From Tenderia sp965602225 (lineage in GTDB: Bacteria; Pseudomonadota; Gammaproteobacteria; Tenderiales; Tenderiaceae): 64,000 bases of DNA. The position numbers and the translations under genes were made by a program. The DNA lies in assembly GCA_965602225.1 (NCBI GenBank), contig CBFCYE010000002.1, positions 1-64,000 of the forward strand. Reading direction: 5' to 3'. Shown here one piece after another: positions 51,269-60,152 of the stretch (its first letter is position 1; every line of letters begins with the position of its first letter). The notes under the pieces were generated by a model. It was given only the letters and a program-made list of their open reading frames with translations. It had not been told where the DNA came from and did no database searches.

Positions 51269-52423
51269 CTACACGTCCCGCTTGCCTTTGCCATCAAACT
51301 TCATTTCATCAGGAATTGGTAAATCACCCATTTCAAGATCACCCTGTTTGGCTGCGCTAAACTGCTGCCTCAGGTGGAATACATAAGCCAACACCCTGGC
51401 CACGGCCATATACAAGCCCTCAGGGATTTCGTCATCAATTTCAGTCGTAAAGTAGACCGCACGAGCCAGGGCTGGCGATGTCATAATCGGCACACCGGCT
51501 TCCTTGGCCACATTTCTGATTTCAAAGGCAATCAGGTCTGCACCCTTGGCAACCAAAATGGGCGCGCGCATATTATCCTGGTCATATTTTATTGCCACTG
51601 AGAAATGGGTCGGGTTGGTAATGATCACATCAGCATCTGGAACAGCCTCCATCATGCGACGCATTGCCATATCCATTTGCGCTTGGCGAATTCGCCCCTT
51701 CAGCTCAGGACTACCATCAGTATCTTTGTTTTCCTGTTTAACCTCTTGCTTGGTCATCTTAAGTTTACGTTCATGATTCCAAAGCTGAAAAGGCACATCA
51801 AATGCCGCAATAAGAATCAGCGAGGCACTCACCGCAAAGAAACCCCAAAAAATCAGCTCACCGGCATGAGCAATCGCCTTTTTCACGGGTTCAAGACCCA
51901 GCCCAAGCACAGGATTAGAGTTCAGGTACAAAACAAACAGCCCAACAGACGATATAACAAAAAATTTGGCCAGCGCTTTAAACAGCTCCATTAATCCTTG
52001 TGGTCCAAAAATTCTTTTTATGCCCGACATGGGGTTAAGTTTTGATGGCTTAACCGCTAGCGCCTTAACACTGAAATTCCAGCCGCTCAAGGCAATAGAA
52101 CCGGCAATTGCGGCCACAACCAATAGCAGTAAAAATGGCGCCAGCACCATCAACATCTGTGAGACCGATTCAAGGAATGTATCTGCCATGTATGACGTGT
52201 CAAATATCTGATCGCGTTTTATAGCAAAGCTATTCTTCATCACCGCCCCAAGACCGGCACTGATTGAAGGCCCAAACAATAACAAACCAACCGCCGACGC
52301 CAACATCATCACTGTCGTGGTAAGTTCGCGGGAGCGGGCAACATCACCCTTCTCCCGCGCGTCACTGATCTTTTTACTCGTGGGGAGTTCTGATTTTTCT
52401 TGGCCGTCTGCAGATTCAGCCAT
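51269..52423 (-). CDS. flhB: Flagellar export switch protein FlhB
   Basis: 384 residues. Four membrane helices in the first 210 residues, then the cytoplasmic domain with the autocleavage site NPTH (270-273) in ADVIITNPTHFSVAIKYDQDNMRAPILVAKGADLIA. Cleavage between Asn and Pro, together with FliK, changes export from hook to filament proteins. The motif is intact, unlike in FhlB at 36817-37101. Five bases after fliR. The end FDGKGKRDV is slightly longer than in some relatives. Confidence 0.97.
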   Translation of the reverse strand: MAESADGQEKSELPTSKKISDAREKGDVARSRELTTTVMMLASAVGLLLFGPSISAGLGAVMKNSFAIKRDQIFDTSYMADTFLESVSQMLMVLAPFLLLLVVAAIAGSIALSGWNFSVKALAVKPSKLNPMSGIKRIFGPQGLMELFKALAKFFVISSVGLFVLYLNSNPVLGLGLEPVKKAIAHAGELIFWGFFAVSASLILIAAFDVPFQLWNHERKLKMTKQEVKQENKDTDGSPELKGRIRQAQMDMAMRRMMEAVPDADVIITNPTHFSVAIKYDQDNMRAPILVAKGADLIAFEIRNVAKEAGVPIMTSPALARAVYFTTEIDDEIPEGLYMAVARVLAYVFHLRQQFSAAKQGDLEMGDLPIPDEMKFDGKGKRDV

Positions 52424-52427
52424 CGCC

Positions 52428-53204
52428 TTAACCCGCCGCCATCATTTGACGCATGAAGGTAAACCCCTCATCAAACAAGATACCCAGCTGCGGCAATGCC
52501 GTAGAAAGGGTCACCATAATGATAATAAAACCCGCGGTAATCGTGATAGAAAAGCCCACCGCAAAAATATTCATCTGTGGTGTCGCCCGAGTAATCACAC
52601 CCATCACCATATTAATCATCAACAACGCTACCACCGCTGGCAGAACCATAATCAGCGCACCTGAAAATATCCAGGCCGAAAAATAAACCAGGGCTTCTAT
52701 TGCGGACAATGGCAAGCCAGCACCATCAATGGGAAGGGCGTTAAAGCTCTCACCCAGTATTTGTATCAACACCAAATGACCATTGATAGACAAAAAGAAT
52801 AGCACCGCAATGATATTGTAAAACTGACTCACCACTGGAACATTAACGCCCGTTTGCGGATCCATCATCTGGGCAAAGCCTAAGCCCATCTGCATACCAA
52901 TCACCTGCCCCCCCATCACCACCGCAGCAAAAATAAATTGCATAGCAAAACCAAGTGAAACACCAATAAGGATCTGCTGGAAAATTGAAATAACCATCGA
53001 CAATGACAAAGGATCAATAGAGTTAGATGGTGTGAGAGTGGGGAAAATAGCGATAGTAATAGCAACCGCTATAATCATCCTCATTTTCATTGGAATCATG
53101 GCGGTACTAAGAATAGGTGCCGCCATTACAAATGCCGCAACCCGGAAGACTGGCAACAAATACCAAATCATTTCATTAACAAGTTGGTCATAAGAAACAT
53201 TCAC
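52428..53204 (-). CDS. fliR: Flagellar export protein FliR
   Basis: 258 residues, about six membrane helices. Typical stretches: YLLPVFRVAAFVMAAPILSTAMIPMKMRMIIAVAI, IGVSLGFAMQFIFAAVVMGGQVIGMQMGLGFAQMMDPQTG, VVSQFYNIIAVLFFLSINGHLVLI and LPAVVALLMINMVMGVITRATPQMNIFAVGF. FliR, with FliP and FliQ, builds the export gate in the membrane. It follows fliQ by 12 bases. Confidence 0.96.
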   Translation of the reverse strand: MNVSYDQLVNEMIWYLLPVFRVAAFVMAAPILSTAMIPMKMRMIIAVAITIAIFPTLTPSNSIDPLSLSMVISIFQQILIGVSLGFAMQFIFAAVVMGGQVIGMQMGLGFAQMMDPQTGVNVPVVSQFYNIIAVLFFLSINGHLVLIQILGESFNALPIDGAGLPLSAIEALVYFSAWIFSGALIMVLPAVVALLMINMVMGVITRATPQMNIFAVGFSITITAGFIIIMVTLSTALPQLGILFDEGFTFMRQMMAAG

Positions 53205-53216
53205 AGCTCAGTCTCT

Positions 53217-53486
53217 TCAGCCTATGACGTTCGGAATATTCGAAATTAGTCTTTGAAAATAATTCACCAGAAGATTTAAGATCCATGGCCCGGCAACCAT
53301 AATCACACCAAAAGTCACCAGCAGTTTTGGAATGAAACTCAAGGTCTGTTCATTGACTGAGGTTGCGGCTTGAAAAACACTTACAACCAAACCGACAGCA
53401 AGTGCTGGCAACAAGATAATCATCACCAGGACAGTAAGCACCTCTAGTGCCTCTCTACCTATGTCCAGAACAACCTCAGGTGTCAT
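53217..53486 (-). CDS. fliQ: Flagellar export protein FliQ
   Basis: 89 residues, the family size, with two membrane helices (EVLTVLVMIILLPALAVGLVVSVFQAATSVNEQTLSFIPK and LLVTFGVIMVAGPWILNLLVNYFQRL). The conserved QAATS.NEQTL.FIPK motif is complete. Part of the FliPQR gate. Between fliP (12 bases) and fliR (12 bases). Confidence 0.96.
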   Translation of the reverse strand: MTPEVVLDIGREALEVLTVLVMIILLPALAVGLVVSVFQAATSVNEQTLSFIPKLLVTFGVIMVAGPWILNLLVNYFQRLISNIPNVIG

Positions 53487-53498
53487 AGTAAGTCTCCA

Positions 53499-54239
53499 TC
53501 AGGCCACGTAGAAACTTGATGCCAACGTACCGAGCACCAACACCCAGCCATCAATCAATACAAACATCATGATTTTAAAAGGCAATGATACAATCAGCGG
53601 TGACAACATCATCATCCCCATTGCCATCAAGACGCTAGCAACCACCAGATCAATAATCAAAAATGGGATAAAAATCATGAAACCAATTTGAAATGCCGTC
53701 TTCAACTCACTGGTGAGAAAAGCCGGAACCAGAACAGAGAATGGTACATTTTCATAGTTTTCTTCATCTATCTCTGTACCTGACATATCAACAAACAACG
53801 CCAAGTCGGTCTCTCTTACCTGATCTAACATAAAACGTTTAAATGGCAATCCTGCCCGCATGAGCGCATCTTCACTGGATATTTTTTCATCCATATATGG
53901 CTGAAAGGCATCGTCATAGACCCTGTCAAAGACTGGCGCCATGATAAAAAAAGTCATAAATAGCGCCAAGCCAATAACAATCTGATTAGTCGGTGTCGAC
54001 ATTGTGCCGATAGCCTGACGCAACAAGGCCAGTACAATCACGATTCGGGCAAAACTGGTCATCGCGAGGAGAGCCGCCGGGATGAATGTCATCAGCGTCA
54101 TCAACATCAGCACCTGAATACTCAGCGAGTAAGTTTCGGTACCATCTGGGTTAACAGTCATCGACAGGGCATTTAGCCCCGGCTCGGCATATGCCATCAT
54201 TGGAAACAGGGCTAAAATCAAAATGGCTAACGTCTTCAT
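53499..54239 (-). CDS. fliP: Flagellar export protein FliP
   Basis: 246 residues. Unusually for this group of membrane proteins, FliP has a cleavable signal peptide (MKTLAILILALFPMMAYAEP). Then come SIQVLMLMTLMTFIPAALLAMTSFARIVIVLALLRQAIGTMSTPTNQIVIGLALFMTFFIMAPVFD and VLVPAFLTSELKTAFQIGFMIFIPFLIIDLVVASVLMAMGMMMLSP, the family signatures. It forms a pentamer at the centre of the export gate. Start overlaps the fliO stop by four bases. Confidence 0.97.
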   Translation of the reverse strand: MKTLAILILALFPMMAYAEPGLNALSMTVNPDGTETYSLSIQVLMLMTLMTFIPAALLAMTSFARIVIVLALLRQAIGTMSTPTNQIVIGLALFMTFFIMAPVFDRVYDDAFQPYMDEKISSEDALMRAGLPFKRFMLDQVRETDLALFVDMSGTEIDEENYENVPFSVLVPAFLTSELKTAFQIGFMIFIPFLIIDLVVASVLMAMGMMMLSPLIVSLPFKIMMFVLIDGWVLVLGTLASSFYVA

Positions 54240-54700
54240 TTCTTTTCCAACCGTTTCAAACTCTGTTTAAGTTTATCTGCAAAAGCAGATTTACCCATCT
54301 CATTGGAAACAGTTACTTCCTCCCCTTTTTCTAGGGCATAAAGCATACTGACCTGACCTGGAGAGACACCAACAAGAACCTGGCGTTCACCTACCTGAAC
54401 CAGAACAACCCGTTCCTTCTGACCAACCGCCACTCCGGCAATCGTTTTTAATGAATTATTGGCAATAAAACTAGAACCAATATATTTCTTGAACAAGAAT
54501 GCCAATAGAAAGATCAGCATTAATACAAACAACAAACCCAAAACCATCTTGATCATTTGATCAGCATTGGTATGCGGCAATGCTTTCTGAGTAATGACCG
54601 TGGTCTCTTCAACTGCAAAAGCTACTGCAGAAAATAGCGGCGTCAGCACAATCAATAATTTCGCAATTGGCTTGAGCAGATTAGATAAGAAGAGAGTCAC
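54236..54700 (-). CDS. fliO: Flagellar export accessory protein FliO
   Basis: 154 residues if the GTG at 54700 is used (VTLFLSNLLKPIAKLL), which begins 20 bases after the fliN stop codon. An earlier GTG at 54751 would overlap fliN and add 17 lysine-rich residues. Neither has a strong ribosome-binding site, so the start is uncertain. A hydrophobic N-terminal segment, a second membrane helix (MIKMVLGLLFVLMLIFLLAFLFKKYI), then a small beta-rich domain (AGVAVGQKERVVLVQVGERQVLVGVSPGQVSMLYAL) and a Lys-rich end. FliO helps FliP assemble. The family is poorly conserved, but context makes the call firm. Confidence 0.9.
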   Translation of the reverse strand: MTLFLSNLLKPIAKLLIVLTPLFSAVAFAVEETTVITQKALPHTNADQMIKMVLGLLFVLMLIFLLAFLFKKYIGSSFIANNSLKTIAGVAVGQKERVVLVQVGERQVLVGVSPGQVSMLYALEKGEEVTVSNEMGKSAFADKLKQSLKRLEKK

Positions 54701-54719
54701 TGTGTTTTCTTTTTTCAGT

Positions 54720-55139
54720 TTATTTAAGCTTTTTAATGCGTTCTTGCGCACTAATCACGTCAGTCAAACGAATACCAAATTTTTCGTTGACGACAACAAC
54801 CTCACCATGAGCTATTAGAGTGCCATTCACTAACACATCCATAGGCTCACCAGCCAAGCGATCCAACTCAACAACAGAACCCTGATTTAACTGTAATAGA
54901 TTACGAATACTGATGCTGGTGCGGCCAATCTCCATTGAGATTGTGACCGGAATATCTAGAATAACCTCCATACTTTCATCAGGAGTACCAAAACCGCCAT
55001 CGGTAAGCTCGTCCAATTGAGCGGGCTCGGCTTCAATCTGAGCAGACTCTTCAACTTCCTGTTCAGCTAGGGCCGCAGCCCAAGCGTCCTCCGCTGCAGC
55101 ATCCTCGTCGGCACCTACGTTTTCAGTTTCATCATTCAT
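54720..55139 (-). CDS. fliN: Flagellar motor switch protein FliN
   Basis: 139 residues. The first 60 residues are acidic and unordered; the SpoA domain follows: MEVILDIPVTISMEIGRTSISIRNLLQLNQGSVVELDRLAGEPMDVLVNGTLIAHGEVVVVNEKFGIRLTDVI. FliN forms the lower part of the C-ring and binds the export ATPase complex. Start overlaps the fliM stop as ATGA. Confidence 0.97.
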   Translation of the reverse strand: MNDETENVGADEDAAAEDAWAAALAEQEVEESAQIEAEPAQLDELTDGGFGTPDESMEVILDIPVTISMEIGRTSISIRNLLQLNQGSVVELDRLAGEPMDVLVNGTLIAHGEVVVVNEKFGIRLTDVISAQERIKKLK

Positions 55140-56149
55140 TTGCCACCTCCTACTCCTAACTGGGAAACAACGGGGATATTTGATCTTACCGGTTCAATAA
55201 TACAAATAGCGTTATTGTTTTGATGCACCCCAAATTTACCCCGATAAATTGGTACATTATCATCCGTTGTCAATGCCACTGTCTCTGGAAAATCAAATGG
55301 AATAATATCTCCAGCCTTCATGTCGACAATATCTTTTAGGCTGACCTCTACATTTGTCAGAACACTTTTTACATCGATGTAAGCTTCCTTGATGTCTTCT
55401 GTAAGCGCCGTTGTCCAACGTTCATCAACATCCGACCGATCACTTACTGTGCCGGCATCGAGAAGTTCTCTAATTGGCTCAAGCATTGAATACGGAATCG
55501 TGACGTGGATATCACCACCGCCGCCATCAAGCTCTATATGAAAAGTGCTAATCACCACCACCTCGGTTGGACTAACAATGTTGGCAAAGTGTGGATTCAC
55601 TTCTGAATTTTGAAATTCAAAGGAAATATCAAGAACCGGCGACCAGGCTTCGACCATGTCTGCAAAGCACTTTTCCATCATCATTTCTATAATTCTGTAT
55701 TCAGTACTAGTAAATTCACGCCCCTCGATTTTGTTGTAAAATTTGCCGCTGCCACCAAAAAAGTTATCAACAACAATAAAAACAAGTTTTGGATCAAAAA
55801 CGAACAATCCTGTTCCACGTAAAGGTCTAATGTGAACCAGGTTTAAGCTGGTAGGAACAAACAAGGTGTGTACATATTCTGCAAACTTGAGCATTTGCAC
55901 GCCGCCAACGGCAATTTCAGGCGATCTTCGTAACATGTTAAACAGACTGGTTCTGAAATAGCGGGCAAAACGCTCATTAATCATTTCCAGCGTAGGCATA
56001 CGCCCACGCACAATCCTGTCCTGGCTAGTAAAGTCATAAGACTTTGCCTCACCATCGAAAATATCTTCTTCAGTATCGACGCCGCCATCATCTACGCCAT
56101 GCAATAGCGCATCGATTTCGTCCTGAGATAATAGATCGTTTACTGACAT
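55136..56149 (-). CDS. fliM: Flagellar motor switch protein FliM
   Basis: 337 residues. The CheY-binding N-terminal peptide (LLSQDEIDALLHGV), the middle CheC-like domain (RIVRGRMPTLEMINERFARYFRTSLFNMLRRSPEIAVGGVQMLKFAEYV, FVVDNFFGGSGKFYNKIEGREFTSTEYRIIEMMMEKCFADM), and the SpoA C-terminal part (VEVSLKDIVDMKAGDIIPFDFPETV). FliM is the C-ring protein to which phospho-CheY binds. Four bases after fliL. A complete and typical protein. Confidence 0.98.
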   Translation of the reverse strand: MSVNDLLSQDEIDALLHGVDDGGVDTEEDIFDGEAKSYDFTSQDRIVRGRMPTLEMINERFARYFRTSLFNMLRRSPEIAVGGVQMLKFAEYVHTLFVPTSLNLVHIRPLRGTGLFVFDPKLVFIVVDNFFGGSGKFYNKIEGREFTSTEYRIIEMMMEKCFADMVEAWSPVLDISFEFQNSEVNPHFANIVSPTEVVVISTFHIELDGGGGDIHVTIPYSMLEPIRELLDAGTVSDRSDVDERWTTALTEDIKEAYIDVKSVLTNVEVSLKDIVDMKAGDIIPFDFPETVALTTDDNVPIYRGKFGVHQNNNAICIIEPVRSNIPVVSQLGVGGGK

Positions 56150-56153
56150 AAAC

Positions 56154-56663
56154 TTATTGCATCACAAAGTTAGTAAAATAAACTTCTTCAACCTTCGTCT
56201 CAGTTTCGTATTTATCCAAAACTGACTGCATTTCTTCCAGCATTCTTTGACGAAGTTCCGTCTTGCCATCAATGCTTACCAATGCGCTGTAAGACTGGTT
56301 ACTCAACAGCAAAATAATATTATTTTTGATTACCGGCATATGGGTATCTATTGCATCTACCGCGGTCTGGTCATAGGTCATTATCTCGACACTAACCTGG
56401 AGAAAACGTAGTCCCTGATCTGTTTCAAAATTAACGGTAAATGCTTGCGGAAAGGCAAAATAGATAGGCACTTTTTTTACTTCTTTATGCGCGCCCTTTT
56501 CCTCTGCTACATCACCAGAGCCACCACCGAGCATGCCCATGAAATAAAGAGAACCGCCTACCCCGCCGCCACCTAACAACAACACAGCAAGAATCATAAT
56601 AATTAGCTTTTTCTTGCCCCCACCTGGAGCAACGTCTTTCTCGCCTTCTTCCTCTTCAGCCAT
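56154..56663 (-). CDS. fliL: Flagellar basal-body protein FliL
   Basis: 169 residues from the ATG at 56663, five bases after a GAGGT ribosome-binding site; a GTG just before it is also possible. One membrane helix (KKLIIMILAVLLLGGGGVGGSLYFM, about 19-43), then a Gly/Lys linker and the periplasmic stomatin-like domain (VPIYFAFPQAFTVNFETDQGLRFLQVSVEIMTYDQ) with a family-type end (VEEVYFTNFVMQ). FliL surrounds and supports the stator. First gene of fliLMNOPQR; a sigma-54-type promoter lies about 41 bases upstream. Confidence 0.95.
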   Translation of the reverse strand: MAEEEEGEKDVAPGGGKKKLIIMILAVLLLGGGGVGGSLYFMGMLGGGSGDVAEEKGAHKEVKKVPIYFAFPQAFTVNFETDQGLRFLQVSVEIMTYDQTAVDAIDTHMPVIKNNIILLLSNQSYSALVSIDGKTELRQRMLEEMQSVLDKYETETKVEEVYFTNFVMQ

Positions 56664-56706
56664 CACACACCTCTATAACTTGCTAAATTGTATTAACTTA
56701 GTTTTA

Positions 56707-56721
56707 GCAATTAATGTGCCA
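56707..56721 (-). promoter_or_regulatory. Sigma-54 promoter of fliLMNOPQR
   Basis: Minus strand TGGCAC (56716-56721), five bases, TTGC (56707-56710), a perfect -24/-12 element. It lies 44 bases before the fliL start. The rest of the 199-base fliK-fliL gap shows no gene. Confidence 0.85.
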
Positions 56722-56865
56722 TCAAAATAACCCTTTAAATACAATAAGTTATAATAACAACCAATAGGGATGACATATTTTTGACTTGATTTTTACTTAA
56801 ACAGAAGTGGACGCGTCGATAAAACGGCACCTACTCGTTAAAAAGTGAGCGAAAAAATGCTTGGT

Positions 56866-58320
56866 TTAGGCGTAGAGATCCAGGCTGCCGGAAGACGACA
56901 TTGCCGAAAGGTTGATTTGCGAAATAAACTCATTTTGTTCATTTAGGGGCGATCCCGCCTCAGCATGACCATACTGACTATTGGAACCTGACTGTTGATT
57001 TTGTTGCTGACGATTCTGCAGTGAATGCTCAGAAACATTGGCATCAGCCAGCATTATTCCTGAGTTGCTAAACATTTCACGTAAGCGCGGCAATGACGAC
57101 TCAATCGCATCCCTTACCACACCATGCTGTGCCGAAAAGGTAATTGAGGCCTGATCATCCTTCATGCTCACCCTGACTTCAATTGGTCCCAAGTGGGCAG
57201 GATTGAGACGAATCTCTGCAACCTGATTTTGTCCCTGACCAGCAGCAACGCGACTCATCATCATCACTTTGTCACTAAACTCGGACTGCCACTGCGGAGC
57301 CGTCAACGGCGTTTGGATAATAGCGGGCATGACGGCGGCGGCTGGCCGAGAGCCACCGCTAACGCCCTTACCAAGATCTAACATTGGCACAGGGTTCTGG
57401 CTAGAGTCTGGGTCTTTCCAATTCGAAAGATCTGCACTGATTTGGCGCTCATTCGACACCGCCGCCGCCATACGATCTATCAAAATCGGCGATTGTGACA
57501 GCACAGCATTGTTAACGGAATCCCGCGTCATTTGCGTATTTGAAAAAGAGTCACTACTTTCTAGCCTCTGCCGGGCGGCAGTAGATACCAACTCAGGATC
57601 AATAAACGACTGCTTTAAATTTTCACCAATATTGGCAGCTTCAACCGTCTGTGCCGGCTGCGGCAAGATTGAATTCAGGCGCTCTGCCATGCGCCGTTCA
57701 GCAAACTTTGTTTGCTCTGCCTGCTGATCAACAACCTCAGTATTAACCAGGTTTGCTTGCGATTGCTGAAGCAATGCCTCAGCAGTCATAGACTTTTCAG
57801 GATGCTGACGCAGTAGTGATTGCGCAGAAGCGGTATTTTGAAAAAGCTGACGGATTTGGGCAAAGACCTCATCAACCTGCTGTTTCGACGGCTGAGCAGA
57901 TAATTTCGACTCAGCCACGCCAGCCTGCACCTGTAGCATGCTGGCCAACTGGCTCACCAGCTCCTCTACACCCTCGCCCTCTAGCTGAGAAATTACCGAC
58001 AACAGATCTTCATTAGTCATCTCGGCGGCAAACTCTTGCCCCTCAAGCTGCGGCAATTTAGTACCTGTTGTTGCCGCCTGCCCGGCCAAGAGATCGTTAA
58101 TTGCCTGTAACAAACCATCCATATCTAATGCCATCACTGGCGATTCAGGCTCGAACTGCAGCGCCTGATTGGACTGATCAAGCGAGGTCAAAAATGATGC
58201 GCCACCAAATTCAGCTGAATTATCAAACGCTTGAGGAGCACTTCCAACAGACAAACCAGCCCCTTGACCTGAGATCAGGCCGGCCAGTAAGAATGTACTA
58301 TTTTGAGAAGTTGCGTCCAT
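56866..58320 (-). CDS. fliK: Flagellar hook-length control protein FliK
   Basis: 484 residues. A long variable N-terminal part rich in Gln, Ala and Ser acts as the ruler; the C-terminal Flg_hook domain (about 350-450) has WQSEFSDKVMMMSRVAAGQGQNQVAEIRLNPAHLGPIEVRVSMKDDQASITFSAQHGVVRDAIESSLPRLREMFSNSGI. The end is Gln/Asn-rich. FliK measures hook length and triggers the FlhB switch. It stands alone between a terminator after cheB and the fliL promoter and has its own sigma-54-type promoter. The start ATG has only a weak ribosome-binding site. Confidence 0.94.
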   Translation of the reverse strand: MDATSQNSTFLLAGLISGQGAGLSVGSAPQAFDNSAEFGGASFLTSLDQSNQALQFEPESPVMALDMDGLLQAINDLLAGQAATTGTKLPQLEGQEFAAEMTNEDLLSVISQLEGEGVEELVSQLASMLQVQAGVAESKLSAQPSKQQVDEVFAQIRQLFQNTASAQSLLRQHPEKSMTAEALLQQSQANLVNTEVVDQQAEQTKFAERRMAERLNSILPQPAQTVEAANIGENLKQSFIDPELVSTAARQRLESSDSFSNTQMTRDSVNNAVLSQSPILIDRMAAAVSNERQISADLSNWKDPDSSQNPVPMLDLGKGVSGGSRPAAAVMPAIIQTPLTAPQWQSEFSDKVMMMSRVAAGQGQNQVAEIRLNPAHLGPIEVRVSMKDDQASITFSAQHGVVRDAIESSLPRLREMFSNSGIMLADANVSEHSLQNRQQQNQQSGSNSQYGHAEAGSPLNEQNEFISQINLSAMSSSGSLDLYA

Positions 58321-58356
58321 GGCACCATTTACTTATTAATCACATTAAGATTAATT

Positions 58357-58371
58357 GCAATAAACGTACCA
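58357..58371 (-). promoter_or_regulatory. Sigma-54 promoter of fliK
   Basis: Minus strand TGGTAC (58366-58371), five bases, TTGC (58357-58360), matching the consensus TGGYAC-N5-TTGC. It lies 37 bases before the fliK ATG and after the cheB terminator. Confidence 0.8.
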
Positions 58372-58384
58372 GATAGCAGAAGGG

Positions 58385-58407
58385 GAAAAGCAGCATGAAT
58401 ATGCTGC
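58385..58407 (-). terminator. Intrinsic terminator after the second chemotaxis operon
   Basis: Minus strand GCAGCAT, loop ATTC, ATGCTGC, then CTTTTCCCC ending. A seven-pair stem with a short T run, 11 bases after the cheB stop. Moderate strength. Confidence 0.65.
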
Positions 58408-58417
58408 CCTACTAAGT

Positions 58418-59488
58418 CTAATCCTGTACCAACTCTAGAACTTTTTTACATACCTTATTAAGTGGCAAAATAAAATCTATACCGCCACGTTTAACAGCCT
58501 CACCCGGCATCCCCCAGACCACACTGGTCTTTTCGTCCTGGGCAATGGTCTTGGCACCAGCCTCATGCATTTCATAAATGCCATTGGCGCCATCATCACC
58601 CATACCGGTCAATATCACGCCAACGGCGTTAGGACCCGCATTTTGCGCGACCGACCTGAATAAAACATCAACAGCAGGCCTATGCCGGTTAACTGGGGGG
58701 CCATCGTTCAATTTGCAGCGATATTTAGCTCCATCCCGGACCACCATCAAGTGAGCATTGCCTGGGGCAACATAAGCATGCCCCGGCAGTATCTGCTCAT
58801 TATCCTCAGCATGCCTCACATTTATGGCGCAAATATTGTCCATTCGTTTGGCGAATGGTTCACTAAACGCCTCAGGGATATGCTGCGCAATAACAATGCC
58901 TGGTGAGTCTGGCGGCATGGTAATCAGAACATCTTTAATGGCCTCAGTTCCACCCGTTGAAGCACCAATCGCTATCAGCCTGTCTGTGGTTCGATAATGT
59001 TTAGGCGCTGACTTTTCCAATACAACATCAGCCGTCTGTTTTTTCGATATTTCGATGCTAGAGGCACGCATCAATAAAGCTGTTTTGCTCACCGCTGCAG
59101 CAGTCTTTATTTTCTCAATCAATTCATCTTGATAACCAACCAGGCCATCAGCAAGATCAATTTTTGGCTTAGTTACAAAATCAATAGCCCCAGCTTCCAA
59201 GGCCCTAAGGGTTACATCAGCCCCCTGTTCAGTTAACGATGAAACCATAACAACCGGCATAGGGTGAAGACGCATCAGATTTTTTAGAAAAGTAAGTCCA
59301 TCCATGCGCGGCATTTCAACATCAAGCGTTAAAACATCTGGATTTAATTGTTTGATTTTATCGCGTGCAATATAGGGATCCTGGGCAACACCTACAACCT
59401 CGATACCTGGTGCTGAACTCAGCATCTCAGTCAGAAGTTTTCTAACTAGTGCCGAGTCATCTACTATCAGAACTTTTATTTTCGACAC
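58418..59488 (-). CDS. cheB: Chemotaxis methylesterase CheB (second system)
   Basis: 356 residues. Receiver domain (IKVLIVDDSALVRKLLTEML, phospho-Asp56 in DVLTLDVEMPRMDG) and esterase domain with Ser in AIGASTGGTEAIKDVLI, His in GIVIAQHIPEAFSEPFAKRM and Asp in ILTGMGDDGANGIYEM. All catalytic residues are present. It differs clearly in sequence from the CheB at 41701-42765. It is the last gene of the cheA-cheW-cheR-cheD-cheB operon, ending in a terminator. Confidence 0.97.
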   Translation of the reverse strand: MSKIKVLIVDDSALVRKLLTEMLSSAPGIEVVGVAQDPYIARDKIKQLNPDVLTLDVEMPRMDGLTFLKNLMRLHPMPVVMVSSLTEQGADVTLRALEAGAIDFVTKPKIDLADGLVGYQDELIEKIKTAAAVSKTALLMRASSIEISKKQTADVVLEKSAPKHYRTTDRLIAIGASTGGTEAIKDVLITMPPDSPGIVIAQHIPEAFSEPFAKRMDNICAINVRHAEDNEQILPGHAYVAPGNAHLMVVRDGAKYRCKLNDGPPVNRHRPAVDVLFRSVAQNAGPNAVGVILTGMGDDGANGIYEMHEAGAKTIAQDEKTSVVWGMPGEAVKRGGIDFILPLNKVCKKVLELVQD

Positions 59489-59501
59489 AAATCACCCACC
59501 A

Positions 59502-60152
59502 TTAAAACAAGTCAATTTCACCTTCTACAGGCTTAGATTCAAGACGATCCAAGTAAGATGTCTCGCGGTCGACAATAGTATTGTTATGTAGAGAACGGAG
59601 TTTTTTCATTAATATCTTGCCCGACTGTGGAAAATAATGAACCTTTCTTGGATAAATATCACCAAGATCATCAGCCACAAGACTTAGCCCTTCAGTCTTT
59701 ATAAATTCACGCACGAAATTAATATTTTTTTTACCAATATCAGTCATATTCTCGAGGATCATACCGCCACCGAATACCTTTACCTCAAGATTTTCACGCC
59801 TACCACCATTTTTCAAAATATCATTGATCAACGCTTCCATGGCGAAATTGCCATAACGTGTTGCGGCACTATTCCATGTATTGTTTGAACTACCACCCTC
59901 TTCACCCTTCGGCAGCATAAAGTGATTCATTCCGCCAATACCAAACACCTTGTCCCTCACACAAGCAGATATACACGAACCAAGCACAGTGACTATCATT
60001 TCACCATGCATAGTCACATAGTATTCTCCAGGCAAAATTTTAGCTGCATAGATATTATGATATTTATCCCAGTAGCGATTAATATCAGAAAAGCCACGTA
60101 AGGCACGCGGTGGCTGGCCAGAGGGCTCGATATTAGCTTGCTCGCCAGACAC
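59502..60152 (-). CDS. cheD: Receptor glutamine deamidase CheD
   Basis: 216 residues, starting with GTG directly after the cheR stop; AGAGGA lies about nine bases before it. CheD deamidates glutamines in chemoreceptors. The catalytic Cys and His are visible in VTVLGSCISACVRDKVFGIGGMNHFMLP. The conserved KVFGGGMILENMTDIGKKNINFVREFI and YPRKVHYFPQSGKILMKKL follow. The N-terminus is slightly longer than in Bacillus CheD, as is usual in gammaproteobacteria. CheD marks this second system as different from the CheZ-type set at 41-46 kb. Confidence 0.96.
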   Translation of the reverse strand: MSGEQANIEPSGQPPRALRGFSDINRYWDKYHNIYAAKILPGEYYVTMHGEMIVTVLGSCISACVRDKVFGIGGMNHFMLPKGEEGGSSNNTWNSAATRYGNFAMEALINDILKNGGRRENLEVKVFGGGMILENMTDIGKKNINFVREFIKTEGLSLVADDLGDIYPRKVHYFPQSGKILMKKLRSLHNNTIVDRETSYLDRLESKPVEGEIDLF

